A stretch of 64,000 nucleotides of DNA from DATFVJ01 sp963826515 (GTDB taxonomy: Bacteria; Actinomycetota; Actinomycetes; Streptosporangiales; Streptosporangiaceae): the NCBI GenBank assembly GCA_963826515.1, contig CAWGXI010000006.1, forward strand, positions 248,001 to 312,000. The letters run 5' to 3'. A program made the translations under genes and the position numbers. The notes under the pieces are model-generated. The model saw only the letters and a list, made by a program, of their open reading frames with translations, did no database searches and was not told where the DNA came from. Every line of letters begins with the position of its first letter. Within the stretch, counting starts at the first letter, position 1. This document shows, piece after piece, positions 24,345 through 32,721 of this stretch.

Positions 24345-24430
24345 TTGTGATATACGTAACATCCGGCGGGAACAGGCTGCTCCGGGCGGTAAACACGCAG
24401 GTAGGGCCGAATCCGGGCAGGTAATTATTA
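24345..24430 (+). promoter_or_regulatory. weak candidate for a structured leader upstream of the LysM/Rpf gene
   Basis: The gene at 24662 has a long AT-rich upstream region. Within it, CCGGGCGGTAAAC and GGGCCGAATCCGGGCAGGTAA loosely recall the conserved blocks of the c-di-AMP (ydaO) riboswitch that precedes actinobacterial resuscitation-factor genes. The match is partial and I cannot fold it here. The rest of 23961-24661 has no gene. Confidence 0.2.
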
Positions 24431-24661
24431 ATCGGTACGACTTAGGTCACAGCGGCTTATTCGGGTTCTTAGGTATCTTTTGGTCTGAATTTTGGCATAG
24501 TGGCGATTTCCAGCACCCAGCGTGCGCGAGGTTGCCAAAGTGACCCGCCGCCCTGACCCGCGACAAGCGCGCACGCCGATGCTTGAGCCACCGCTTCCGC
24601 TGGTGGCGGGCATGTGCCCATGGGTGGAAGCCGAGCACAACACGTGCACGACCGAGGGGTC

Positions 24662-25480
24662 ATGTTGTCCAGTAAGAGGACATCTAACCGCAAGTTCTCC
24701 ACACGCACCGCCGCAGTAGCGGGCGGGGCCATCGCCGTGGCCGCCATCGCCTCAGGCACAGCGGCCAGCGCGAGCACGATGGCCAACGCACCCGGGCGAG
24801 CTACGACCGCCACCGCCGCGAGCCACGGCGTCGGCGGGCTCGCATCTGCCGAGCCCCTCGCGACAGTTCACAACGACCACGCGAGCTTCTCGAAGACACA
24901 GGGAAGGCCCACCGCCTATGCGGTCAAGCCGGGCGACTCGCTATCGGCCATCACGGGCCGGCTGTTCGGTCACGCTGGCCTATGGCCGAGGTTCTACGCC
25001 GCCAACGTCAAGGTCGTCGGCGCTTACCCAGACCACATCACTCCAGGTGAGCGGCTTACGGTGAGGCTCGCGCCGCACGGCAAGATGGGCAAGGCGATCC
25101 CGGCGCCGGCTCCCGTGGCCATCCAGCCGATTCCGGTCCAGCAGGCGCCAGCGGCGACTCAGCCGGTCACCACCGCGCCAGTAAACGCGCCTGCGCCCCA
25201 GGCTCCGGCAGCGCCGCAGGCTCCGGCGGCGTCTCAGGACGCTGCACCGGGCGGTTCGTTCGGCTCGTGCGTGCGGGCCCGTGAGTCTGGTGGCAACTAC
25301 CAGGTGACGAATTCGGGTGGCTACTACGGCGCGTACCAGTTCAGCGCCAGCACATGGGCAGCGTACGGCGGCAGCCCTGGCGACTTTGGGAACGCCAGCC
25401 CGGCCGAGCAAGACCGGGTGTTCTCCAACGCCATCGCCCAAGGCGGTCAGTCCAACTGGGCACCGTACGACGGCTGCTAG
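24662..25480 (+). CDS. secreted LysM / resuscitation-promoting-factor-like transglycosylase
   Basis: A 272-residue exported wall hydrolase. A signal peptide with hydrophobic core AVAGGAIAVAAIASGTAASA is followed by a LysM domain near residues 85-140 (YAVKPGDSLSAITGRLFGHA, then PGERLTVRL). A Pro/Ala-rich linker leads to a C-terminal Rpf-type lysozyme fold with catalytic Glu in CVRARESGGNYQVTNSGGYY. LysM binds peptidoglycan and the Rpf domain cleaves glycan strands, aiding regrowth from dormancy. The ATG at 24662 follows GAGGGG. It is intact and has a long AT-rich leader. Confidence 0.88.
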   Translation: MLSSKRTSNRKFSTRTAAVAGGAIAVAAIASGTAASASTMANAPGRATTATAASHGVGGLASAEPLATVHNDHASFSKTQGRPTAYAVKPGDSLSAITGRLFGHAGLWPRFYAANVKVVGAYPDHITPGERLTVRLAPHGKMGKAIPAPAPVAIQPIPVQQAPAATQPVTTAPVNAPAPQAPAAPQAPAASQDAAPGGSFGSCVRARESGGNYQVTNSGGYYGAYQFSASTWAAYGGSPGDFGNASPAEQDRVFSNAIAQGGQSNWAPYDGC

Positions 25481-25493
25481 GCAGCTTACAGAC

Positions 25494-25576
25494 GGCGTGG
25501 GCTGCCGCTCCTGCCCCCCATAGGGGGTAGCAAGATCACACCAAGCAGAGTGTGGACGACAACGGCAGCCCACGCC
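25494..25576. repeat. 14-bp inverted repeat enclosing a CsoR-like box
   Basis: GGCGTGGGCTGCCG at 25494-25507 and its exact complement at 25563-25576 are separated by 55 bp. Two more bases pair with one mismatch. In the loop, CTGCCCCCCATAGGGGGTAG (25511-25530) resembles operators of CsoR/CstR regulators. It lies just after the LysM/Rpf stop and before the 3' end of the opposite-strand DUF3500 gene, so it could be a terminator, an orphan operator or a small mobile relic. Confidence 0.5.
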
Positions 25577-25654
25577 GCCATCGCCGGGTAACCGCGCAAG
25601 CTAGCGGCAATGGCAGCCGGTGATGGCGATGTGCTCGCCGGGTTCGGAGCAAGG

Positions 25655-26608
25655 TCAGGAGTGGGCTTGCTGGTAGTGCCCGGCCAGCACGTCGTCACCG
25701 AAGTCGCTGCGGGGGCGGCGCAGCACGGTATGGGCATGGTTGCCATCGTCGGTGGTGTTGTCGTACTCGATGAGCAGGTCGTTGCCTTGCACCCGGTAGT
25801 AGTGCCGTGTGCCCGGCGTGGTTGGGCCCTCCCACGCGAATGACAGCTCGTGGGTGGCGATCCGGGCGGCCTCGCGGGCGGCGAGCTCGGCGGGAAGCCG
25901 GTCGAGGTAGAGCGCGACGAGCTGGCTCAGCACGGCCTGTGGCGCAGGGCCGAGCCGGGCGGAGCCAACGCCGCGCGGCTCGATGCCCTCCCCGGCGTGG
26001 GGTCTGGTGCCCGTGCGGATGTCGCCCGGAGCATGCTGTGACACCACGGCAGTGGCCCGTTCAGCTGGGCCTAGGGCCTTCAGCAGCGCCCGCGCCAGGT
26101 CTTCCTCCGGGGCGAGCGGCCGGGACACCGGCTTGCCGGCGTAGCCGACGCATGCCGGGTTGGCGCCAAAAAAGATCGGGGCGGGGGAAATCTCATCGCC
26201 TATCAGGGTCATCGTCACCGACAGGTGGTGGCCTTCGAATCGCCATGACCACGGCTCGTCGCCGGCCGGGTCACCGAAGACAGCCACCCAGTAGTCGCCA
26301 CTGTGCCGGCCGCGCTGCCACTGCTCACGCCGGTCGAGCACCTCTTCCAGGGCGATGATCGTCATCGCCTGCGCATAGGCGTGGTCACTCAGCGCGGTAG
26401 CCAGCAGACAGTGGGCCGCCTTTCGGGCTGTGGACGTCATCTCCGCGATGCAGGCACCGGGGCGGGGCCGCGGGCGGTATTCCAGCCACCGCCGCGCGGC
26501 GTCGTCTGCGAATGCGCGTGCCGCGAGCGCACGCTGCCGGCCCTCAAGGGCCTTCAGAAGTACGGTCGCGGCCGATCGCATCTGGCCGGCCAGGGAATCG
26601 GAGGCCAT
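25655..26608 (-). CDS. DUF3500-family protein
   Basis: A 317-residue protein of the DUF3500 family. Recognisable blocks are WLEYRPRPRPGACIAEMTST, SGDYWVAVFGDPAGDEPWSW running into RFEGHHLSVTMTLIGDEISP, FFGANPACVGYAGKPVSRPL and a C-terminal YYRVQGNDLLIEYDNTTDDG. The conserved RFEGHH and C-terminal EYDN segments suggest a metal or substrate pocket, but the family has no settled function. There is no signal peptide. The region 26609-26948 to its right holds no supported gene. Confidence 0.8.
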   Translation of the reverse strand: MASDSLAGQMRSAATVLLKALEGRQRALAARAFADDAARRWLEYRPRPRPGACIAEMTSTARKAAHCLLATALSDHAYAQAMTIIALEEVLDRREQWQRGRHSGDYWVAVFGDPAGDEPWSWRFEGHHLSVTMTLIGDEISPAPIFFGANPACVGYAGKPVSRPLAPEEDLARALLKALGPAERATAVVSQHAPGDIRTGTRPHAGEGIEPRGVGSARLGPAPQAVLSQLVALYLDRLPAELAAREAARIATHELSFAWEGPTTPGTRHYYRVQGNDLLIEYDNTTDDGNHAHTVLRRPRSDFGDDVLAGHYQQAHS

Positions 26609-26948
26609 GCTCTCGGTATATCAAGGCGCTAGCGCCGTCGCGGCGGCCGGGGCCTGCGTGCGGCCGGCGTTTCGGTCCGGATGACTTCAGTGATCGCTGC
26701 GCCGGATGCTGCTTAGCAAGGCTCATTGTCGGGTCAGCCCCCGATGCCGGTGACCTCTGCCTGATGGGTACATACCTTCTCCAATAGGCGGCTGCCGCGT
26801 GCAGACACGCCTCTGCCGCGCCGTGCCCCCGCCGTGCCCGGGCCTAAGTGGTCACAGCGCGCGTCCTAGCTTTGTCCTACCGGCGCGCGCATCCGCACCT
26901 ATTTAGGGGCGCTCCGGAGCGCCACCATGAGACGTGCGGCCACATCCA

Positions 26949-27023
26949 AGTGCATTATGTGGCTAGTGCATTATGTGGCTTACGACGGTATGTGGCTTAC
27001 GACGGTATGTGGCTTACGACGGT
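26949..27023. repeat. compound short tandem repeat upstream of the SDR gene
   Basis: Two copies of AGTGCATTATGTGGCT (26949-26980) are followed by two and a half copies of TACGACGGTATGTGGCT (26981-27023). The shared TATGTGGCT shows one unit evolved from the other. The array is AT-rich and sits about 120 bp before the SDR start. Confidence 0.75.
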
Positions 27024-27145
27024 GGAAGGCGGAAGTCACCTGCCGGGGCGGCGTCGCGGTGGCGATGCTGATGCCGGACGGCTGCCGCCATTTGCTTGCG
27101 GGCGACGGCCCGCAAACCGTGTTCGATCTGATCGGCGGGGGGACG

Positions 27146-27904
27146 GTGGACCTCAACGGGCGCGTCGCCCTGGTCACCGGGGCGGGCAGGGGCATCGGGG
27201 CGGCGATAGCCAGGGCATTGGCGGCGGCCGGGGCCTCTGTCGCAGTCGCCGATCTGGACAATGCCGCGGCCGGGCACGTGGCGGACGGCATCACGGACGG
27301 CATCACGGACGGGGCTGCGGTCGCCGTACCCATTGATGTGGCGGATACCGTCGCTGTCGCGGCGGCGGTAGCGCGGGTGTCCAGGGAGCTCGGGTCACCG
27401 GACATCGTGGTGAACAACGCCGGGATCGACCGCATCCAGCGCTTCACCGACAGCGACGAGGAGACCTGGCGGCGGCTGATCGCGGTCAATCTGGTCGGGC
27501 CGATCGCGGTGTGCCACGCCACCGTCGGCGGGATGCTCGACCGGGGCTGGGGAAGGGTCATCAACATCAGCTCGGATGCCGGGAAGGTGGGTTCAAGCGG
27601 TGAGGTCGTGTACTCGGCGACGAAGGGCGGCGTGATCGCCTTCAGCAAGGCCCTGGCACGGGAGATCGCCTCGGCCGGCGTCACCGTCAATTGCGTGTGC
27701 CCGGGGCCGACCGATACGGCGCTGCTCGATCAGGTCGCCGAATTCGACCAGCGGCTATATGACTCGCTCGCGCGGGCGATCCCGCTGCGGCGCATCGGCC
27801 GGCCCGAGGACATCGCACCACTCGTGGTCTTCCTGGCCGGCAACGAGGCCGGCTTCATCACCGGGCAGGCGCTGTCGGTCAGCGGCGGCCTGACCATGTG
27901 CTGA
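27146..27904 (+). CDS. short-chain dehydrogenase/reductase
   Basis: A 252-residue classical SDR. The NAD(P) motif is TGAGRGIGAAIARALAAAG near residue 12, the structural motif NNAGIDR near residue 90, the catalytic Ser in VINISSDAGK, and Tyr/Lys in VYSATKGG near residue 152. The C-terminus (ITGQALSVSGGLTMC) is standard. The nearest relatives by feel are FabG-like or 2-hydroxyacyl-CoA dehydrogenases. The GTG at 27146 is preceded by GGGGGGA; upstream codons are repeat-derived. A perfect 12-bp duplication (27284-27307) adds GITD in frame near residue 50. It is convergent with a TetR gene. Confidence 0.88.
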   Translation: MDLNGRVALVTGAGRGIGAAIARALAAAGASVAVADLDNAAAGHVADGITDGITDGAAVAVPIDVADTVAVAAAVARVSRELGSPDIVVNNAGIDRIQRFTDSDEETWRRLIAVNLVGPIAVCHATVGGMLDRGWGRVINISSDAGKVGSSGEVVYSATKGGVIAFSKALAREIASAGVTVNCVCPGPTDTALLDQVAEFDQRLYDSLARAIPLRRIGRPEDIAPLVVFLAGNEAGFITGQALSVSGGLTMC

Positions 27905-27977
27905 CGACAAGCTGACCGGGGTGCTCGCCGACGGCACCAATGTCCTCGGCGGTCACGGTGCCGGCGACGCGGGTGCG

Positions 27978-28002
27978 CGATAGGCGCGGGCCGCGCCTAT
28001 CG
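27978..28002. terminator. bidirectional terminator hairpin
   Basis: CGATAGGCGCGG and CCGCGCCTATCG form a perfect 12-bp stem around a single central base. It lies between the convergent SDR and TetR genes and overlaps the TetR stop codon. There is no U tract, as is common in actinomycetes. Confidence 0.65.
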
Positions 28003-28788
28003 GCGCTCGGCAGGCTCGGCGGTGGTCCGGCTGCCCTGTTGCGGGTCCGTACCGGACGTGAAGGGCACGAACGAGCTTAGTCCGGTGTCGATGAGCCGGG
28101 CCGCGCGGTGGACGTTGGCGGTCACTGCCTGGTGGACCTGTGCGGGTGTGCGGGTGCCGTCCAGGTATTTCCGCAGGCCTTGGGACTGGATGTGCCAGAG
28201 GCCGAGCAGTGCGGTGGCCGCGATCTGCGGCTCCGGGTCGTCCGCGCTCATCCCGGCCCGTCCGGCCAGGATCGCGGCGGCCACGGCGACGAACTGGTTC
28301 ATCATGTCGCTCTGGTGGGCCCGCAATGAGGGTGTGGCCCGTATCAGGGTGCCGAAGCGCTGGATCATGGCGCTGGCCTGGACCGGGTCGTCCTGGGTGG
28401 CAAGCCAGGACGTCATGGCGCCCAGTTCACCGTCCAGGATCCGCAGCGCCGCCTCGACCGGCGGGACCCCGGGCTCTGCCAGGCCCGTCCGCATCGAGGC
28501 CATCGTGGCGTCCAAGCGGTCCAGGACCAGCGACTCCTTGGTGGGGAAGTAGTTGAAGACCGTCTTCTCCGACACGCCGCACGCCGCGGCGACCTCCGAC
28601 ACGCGCACGGCGTCAAAGCCCCGCTCCATGAACATCTGTGTCGCCGTGTCGGACAACTGCTGGCGCATCAGGCGCTTCTTGCGCTCCCGCAACCCTTCGG
28701 CCTCCGGCGCCCCCGTCCCCGGGGTGGTCAGCGCCGTCCAGTCCACCGTGCGCCTGCTCATGCCCTCAGCATAGTCTAGTCCCCGCAT
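27997..28788 (-). CDS. TetR/AcrR-family transcriptional regulator
   Basis: A 263-residue regulator. The N-terminal HTH is MRQQLSDTATQMFMERGFDA, VRVSEVAAACGVSEKTVFNY and FPTKESLVLDRLD (residues about 45-90). The rest is a helical ligand domain. The start may be 28788 or the internal ATG at 28761 (MSRRTVDW). An AT-rich inverted repeat lies just upstream at 28792-28825 and is a likely self-operator also facing the divergent SRPBCC pseudogene. The ligand is unknown. Confidence 0.85.
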   Translation of the reverse strand: MRGLDYAEGMSRRTVDWTALTTPGTGAPEAEGLRERKKRLMRQQLSDTATQMFMERGFDAVRVSEVAAACGVSEKTVFNYFPTKESLVLDRLDATMASMRTGLAEPGVPPVEAALRILDGELGAMTSWLATQDDPVQASAMIQRFGTLIRATPSLRAHQSDMMNQFVAVAAAILAGRAGMSADDPEPQIAATALLGLWHIQSQGLRKYLDGTRTPAQVHQAVTANVHRAARLIDTGLSSFVPFTSGTDPQQGSRTTAEPAERR

Positions 28789-28791
28789 AAA

Positions 28792-28825
28792 TTATTCTAC
28801 AGTAATTTTCTAGCAGCTGTAATAA
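28792..28825. promoter_or_regulatory. operator candidate between TetR gene and SRPBCC pseudogene
   Basis: TTATTCTACAG (28792-28802) and CTGTAATAA (28817-28825) form a near-complementary inverted repeat with one unpaired dinucleotide. The site is strongly AT-rich and centred in the divergent intergenic region 27 bp from the TetR start, the usual place for TetR autorepression. Confidence 0.55.
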
Positions 28826-28860
28826 ACTTATCCGCCATCCTCACAGCCCGAGGAGTCCCT

Positions 28861-29161
28861 ATGAGCGACATCCGCATCGTGCGTGACTACCCGCATTTCC
28901 CCGCCAAGGTCTGGCGTGCCGTGACCGACCCGGTGCTCATCACGCTGTGGACCTCGACGGGCCAAGGGGCGCGACCCCGCGACCCGAGGGTTTCTCGGCC
29001 ACGGTCGGCACGCGGTCCGGTTCGTCCTCCTCGCGAAAATAGTGCTCGGCCCCGCCCGCAAGAAGATGCTCCGCGTCGGCCTCACGGCCGTGCTCAACGA
29101 CGTCGACGACGACGGCGCGCTTCGCCCCGCCAGCGCCCTCAAGCCGAAATCCTTGGGGTGA
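28861..29161 (+). pseudogene. SRPBCC (AHSA1-like) domain pseudogene
   Basis: The ATG at 28861 begins SDIRIVRDYPHFPAKVWRAV and continues TDPVLITLWTSTGQGARP, a standard AHSA1/SRPBCC start. A second frame holds EGFSATVGTR, and a third holds KIVLGPARKKMLRVGLTAVL followed by LKPKS and a TGA at 29159-29161. The middle of the barrel is deleted. It is divergent from the TetR gene that probably controlled it. Confidence 0.6.
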
Positions 29162-29297
29162 CCTGGGCGCAAGGCCCACCTTCGCGGGCTACGTGGACGA
29201 CGCCCGGGCACTACTGGGATCGCATCCGGCCAGGTTCGACGACGGGCCAACCGGGCTGACCGGGAATCGGCACGGCGTAACCAACGTTCTTGTAGCT

Positions 29298-29313
29298 ATA
29301 CCCCCTTGGGTAT
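29298..29313. promoter_or_regulatory. CsoR/CstR-type operator upstream of the OsmC gene
   Basis: ATACCCCCTTGGGTAT is a 16-bp palindrome-like box (ATACCC...GGGTAT), the recognised form of CsoR-family operators. It lies about 85 bp before the OsmC start. A sister site precedes the regulator gene itself. Confidence 0.65.
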
Positions 29314-29399
29314 GGGGCACGATAATGATCCCTAACGGCTGCGCATCGTGGACCGGCCGCGAAACTGCGGGAGGGTCCTGGGGATCGAGGAGGCACACG

Positions 29400-30059
29400 A
29401 TGACTATTGAGGCGTCCGGGGCCGACCGCCGATTCGAGCACCAAAGCTTCCTGACGACATGCGGGCGGCAAGTGCGGGCCGGGCGGCTTGTCCTTGGTGA
29501 TATGCATCGGCCCGTACAGCGCGTCAGCCTGGAGATCGGGACGAGGCCTGGTGGCCGCGACGGCACCTGGGCCGCGCTGACCGTGAGGGAGGCGCGGCGG
29601 CTCGCCGCAGTGTTGCTCGCGCAGGCCGCGGCCGCCGTGCACGACGAGGGGTCAAGCCCGGCCGAAGCGGGGCGGGTCGCGGTGGCGCACGCCGGCGGCG
29701 AGTCGTATGTGATCACCACGCGTGGCCACACGGTTCTGGTCGATCAGCCCGCCGATGTGGGTGGCCGGGATGCGGCGGTGACCCCGACCGAACTGCTCGT
29801 CGGTGCGCTCGCCTCATGCGTCGCGTTCTACGCCGGCCGCTACCTGGACCGGCACGGCCTGGACCGCGACGGGCTGCAGGTGGTGGCCGAGTTCACGATG
29901 GCCACCGACCGGCCCGCGCGGGTCGGCGCCATCCAGTTGCGCATCGTGGCGCCTGGTGTCCCGGCCAAGCGCCAGCCCGGGCTGCTGGCCGTGGCGTCCC
30001 ACTGCAGCGTGCACAACACCCTGCGGCAGGAGCCGGATATCACCATCGCGCTCGCCTGA
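29400..30059 (+). CDS. OsmC-family peroxiredoxin-like protein with an extra N-terminal domain
   Basis: A 219-residue protein. Residues about 85-219 are an OsmC/Ohr fold with the two redox Cys in VGALASCVAFYAGRYLDRHG and VASHCSVHNTL. OsmC proteins reduce organic peroxides or handle sulfane sulfur. Residues 1-80 (HQSFLTTCGRQVRAGRLVLG, then VREARRLAAVLLAQAAAAVH) form an additional small domain that I do not recognise. The ATG at 29400 follows GAGGAGG at good spacing. A CsoR-type box upstream and the CstR-like gene 82 bp downstream suggest a persulfide or copper-stress unit. Confidence 0.8.
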   Translation: MTIEASGADRRFEHQSFLTTCGRQVRAGRLVLGDMHRPVQRVSLEIGTRPGGRDGTWAALTVREARRLAAVLLAQAAAAVHDEGSSPAEAGRVAVAHAGGESYVITTRGHTVLVDQPADVGGRDAAVTPTELLVGALASCVAFYAGRYLDRHGLDRDGLQVVAEFTMATDRPARVGAIQLRIVAPGVPAKRQPGLLAVASHCSVHNTLRQEPDITIALA

Positions 30060-30093
30060 CCCGCCGCTGCGGGGGAAGGCGCCATGAGGGATA

Positions 30094-30107
30094 TACCCCC
30101 TGGGGTA
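30094..30107. promoter_or_regulatory. CsoR/CstR-type operator upstream of the regulator gene
   Basis: TACCCC-CT-GGGGTA is a near-perfect palindrome inside an AT-flanked context (GATATACC...GGTAATATGG), 34 bp before the regulator's ATG. It matches the box upstream of the OsmC gene and implies autoregulation. Confidence 0.7.
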
Positions 30108-30141
30108 ATATGGCGTGGATGGCGCAAGGGGAGGACTTCTG

Positions 30142-30402
30142 ATGAAGGTCGATGAGGATGCGATGGGCGCGGTGCTCAACCGGCTGCGCCGGGCCCAGGG
30201 GCAGCTGGCCGGGGTGATCGCAATGATCGAGTCCGGGCGTGACTGCACCGACATCGTGACCCAGCTCGCCGCCGTGTCAAAGGCGCTGGACCGGGCGGGT
30301 TTCAAGATCGTGGCAAGCGGGATGCGGCAGTGCCTCAACGACGGCGACAACCCGCCCATGAGCCAGGAACAGCTGGAAAAGCTGTTCCTCGCGCTCGCCT
30401 GA
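30142..30402 (+). CDS. CsoR/RcnR-family regulator with a CstR-like Cys pair
   Basis: An 86-residue all-helical repressor. The family core RLRRAQGQLAGVIAMIESGR is present. Cys35 (SGRDC) and Cys64 (MRQC) fall at the conserved sensor positions. The intermediate His that copper-sensing CsoR uses four residues before the second Cys is Gly60. Cys/Cys without His is the pattern of persulfide sensors such as CstR. The ATG at 30142 follows GGGGAGGA. Operator-like boxes precede this gene and the OsmC gene, so both are probably its targets. It is intact. Confidence 0.85.
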   Translation: MKVDEDAMGAVLNRLRRAQGQLAGVIAMIESGRDCTDIVTQLAAVSKALDRAGFKIVASGMRQCLNDGDNPPMSQEQLEKLFLALA

Positions 30403-30916
30403 CCCGGGGCAGCGCTCTTGTCGGGTGCCAGACCACAAGCCCCGCTCCCTAAATTCCCGCAGCACGTGCTCATCGGCCACGGACAGCTCAGCGGCATCCT
30501 GGTCGTTGCCCGGCCATCACATCAGTCACTGCTGTCTCCTCCGTCTCGGGGGCCACACCGTTGGTTACAGCCCGGGCTATGGTAATTCACCATGTAATTC
30601 ACCGTTGGGCATGGGAAGGTTGACGCGGGCCTTGAGCGCGGCCAGGTCGTGGCGGATCTGGGCACCCGGCAGCCCTGCGGTGGTGAGGACCTGCGATGTT
30701 CGTTCCACCATCGCTGCTGGGCCGGCGAGGTAGGCGGCTGGCATGTCATCGAGCGGGGCCTGCCTGGCGATGACCTCGTGGACCCGGCCGCGGCCCGGGC
30801 CGTCGCCGAGCCGTTGCTCCACGACGGTGATGATGTCCAGCCATGGGTGACACTTTTGGAAGAACCACAGGTCACCCATGTCGTACAGGTCGTCCGCGCT
30901 GCGGACCCCAAAATAG

Positions 30917-31292
30917 CCAACGGGTCTGGGTGGCGTTAGGTGGCCACGAAACTTGTCCGCGTCCCGTCCCGGGTGGGCTGGCGTGGCGGGGTACGGTGGC
31001 CGCGCCGCGGCGTTCTCAGCTTAAGGGTGTACCGGGCGGTGGGCTGGTGTCTGGTCCCGGTTCACCGCGGACTGGCGTGCACGGCGGTGAATCATGGGGC
31101 ATTGTGCTGGCGTGCTGCCCGTGTCGCCGGAACTATCCGTGGAGCCTTCGTGCCCGAAAAATAGCCTGAGCGCTGGGGACGATCTTGCGGGCTGGGTACT
31201 GCTGCTGCGTGCGCGCCGATCAGATTCGGCTTTCCCCGTCTCGTTCCCCGGGCAGCCTCACCGTGTCGCTTTCCAGGAAGGTGTGGTTGTTC
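30917..31292 (+). ncRNA. left-end non-coding region likely to encode the IS110 bridge RNA
   Basis: In IS110-group elements the long non-coding left end upstream of the transposase is transcribed into a bridge RNA, whose loops pair with target and donor DNA. This 376-bp region has no convincing protein frame and is the right size and position. The exact RNA borders and loops were not folded here. Confidence 0.5.
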
Positions 31293-32721
31293 ATGGCCAG
31301 GACGAGGAAGAAGCCGGCGTCACCGCCGGTGCCCGGCGATGCCGGCACGGAGGTGACCGATGAGCCGGTGCAGGTGATCAGCCGGGCGGCGGCGATCGAT
31401 GTGGCCAAGGGCTCGGGGATGGTATGCCTGCGGCTGCCGCATGAGTCCCGGGCAGCCCGGCGGACCCAGAAGGTGTGGGAGGTGACCGCGGCCTTCGCCG
31501 CGGTTGTGACGCTGATGGATCACCTGGTGTGCCAGGGCGTGGAGCGGCTCGTGCTCGAGTCCACCTCCGGCTACTGGCGTATCTGGTATTACCTGGCGGA
31601 GGCGGCGGGCCTGGAGGTGTGGCTAGTCAACGCCCGCGACGTCAAGCACCTGCCGGGCCGGTCCAAGACCGGCCGGCTGGATTGCGTGTGGCTGTGCGAG
31701 CTGAACGAATGGGGCATGCTGCGCCGCTCGTTCGTGCCGCCGGAGCCCGTCCGCGACCTGCGGGCGCTGACCCGGCTGCGGGCGAACCTGACCCATGACC
31801 GGGTCCGTCACCAGAACCGGATCGAGAAGATCCTGGAGGACGCGCTGCTGAAGGTCTCCAGCGTGATCTCGGACCTGATGGGCGGCAGCGGCCGCCGGTT
31901 CCTGCAGGCCCTGGTGGACGGCGAGCGCAGCCCCGCCGCGCTGGCCGCGCTCGGCGATTACCGGCTGCACGCCAGCAAGGCCGAGCTGAAGGAGGCCCTG
32001 ACCGGCGGGTTCCGCGACATCCACGGCTTCGAGATCGGCATGCTGCTGGAGCTCATCGACGAGCTGACCGCCAAGATCATCCGGCTGGATGAGCGGATCA
32101 GGCCCAGCTGGAGGTCGTCCCCGGCCTCGGCGGCGTGTGCACCAGCTGCGGGCAGGCCGGACCGGACGGGCCGTGCACCGGATGCGGCGAGCTGGTCCTG
32201 GGCGTCATCGCCCGGCTCGATGAGATCACCGGCATCGGCCACGACGCCGCCCAGGTCATCGTCGCCGAGCTGGGTACCGACATGAGCCAGTTCCCCACCC
32301 CCGGGCACGCCGCCTCCTGGGCCAAGCTGACTCCCCGCGCGTCCAGTCCGGCGCCACCAGCAAGACCGGCCGCACCGGCAAAGGCGACCCGTACCTGCGC
32401 GGCGTGGCCGGCGCCGCGGTCATGTCCGCCGCCAGGACCGGCACCTTCCTCGGTGCCCGCTACCGGCGCCATGCCCGCAGGCGCGGCAAGCAGAAGGCCA
32501 TCGTCGCCGGATCCCGCACCATCATCGAGACCGCCTACCGCATCATCGCCGACCCGGGCTTCCGCTACATCGAGCTCGGATCCGGATACCACGACCAGCT
32601 CGACGCCGGGCGCAAGACCCGCGACAAGATCCGCCAGCTCGAAAAGCTCAACCCCGGCATGACCGTCACCCTGACGCCGCCGCCCGGAACGGGGGCCGGC
32701 GAGCAGGCACCCGCCGCCTGA
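31293..32721 (+). pseudogene. IS110-family transposase, two frameshifts
   Basis: The ATG at 31293 starts the DEDD transposase. The RuvC-like N-terminal domain shows AAIDVAKGSGMVCLRLP (first Asp), LVLESTSGYWRIWYYLAEAA (Glu) and VKHLPGRSKTGRLDCVWLCE (later acids). A change of frame near 32100 is followed by QLEVVPGLGG and ITGIGHDAAQVIVAELGTDM (helix-hairpin-helix before the C-terminal Tnp domain). A second change near 32340 is followed by TSKTGRTGKGDPYLRGVAGA, with the region around the catalytic Ser. Each shift is one base. The element is either recently inactivated or affected by sequencing errors. Confidence 0.82.
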
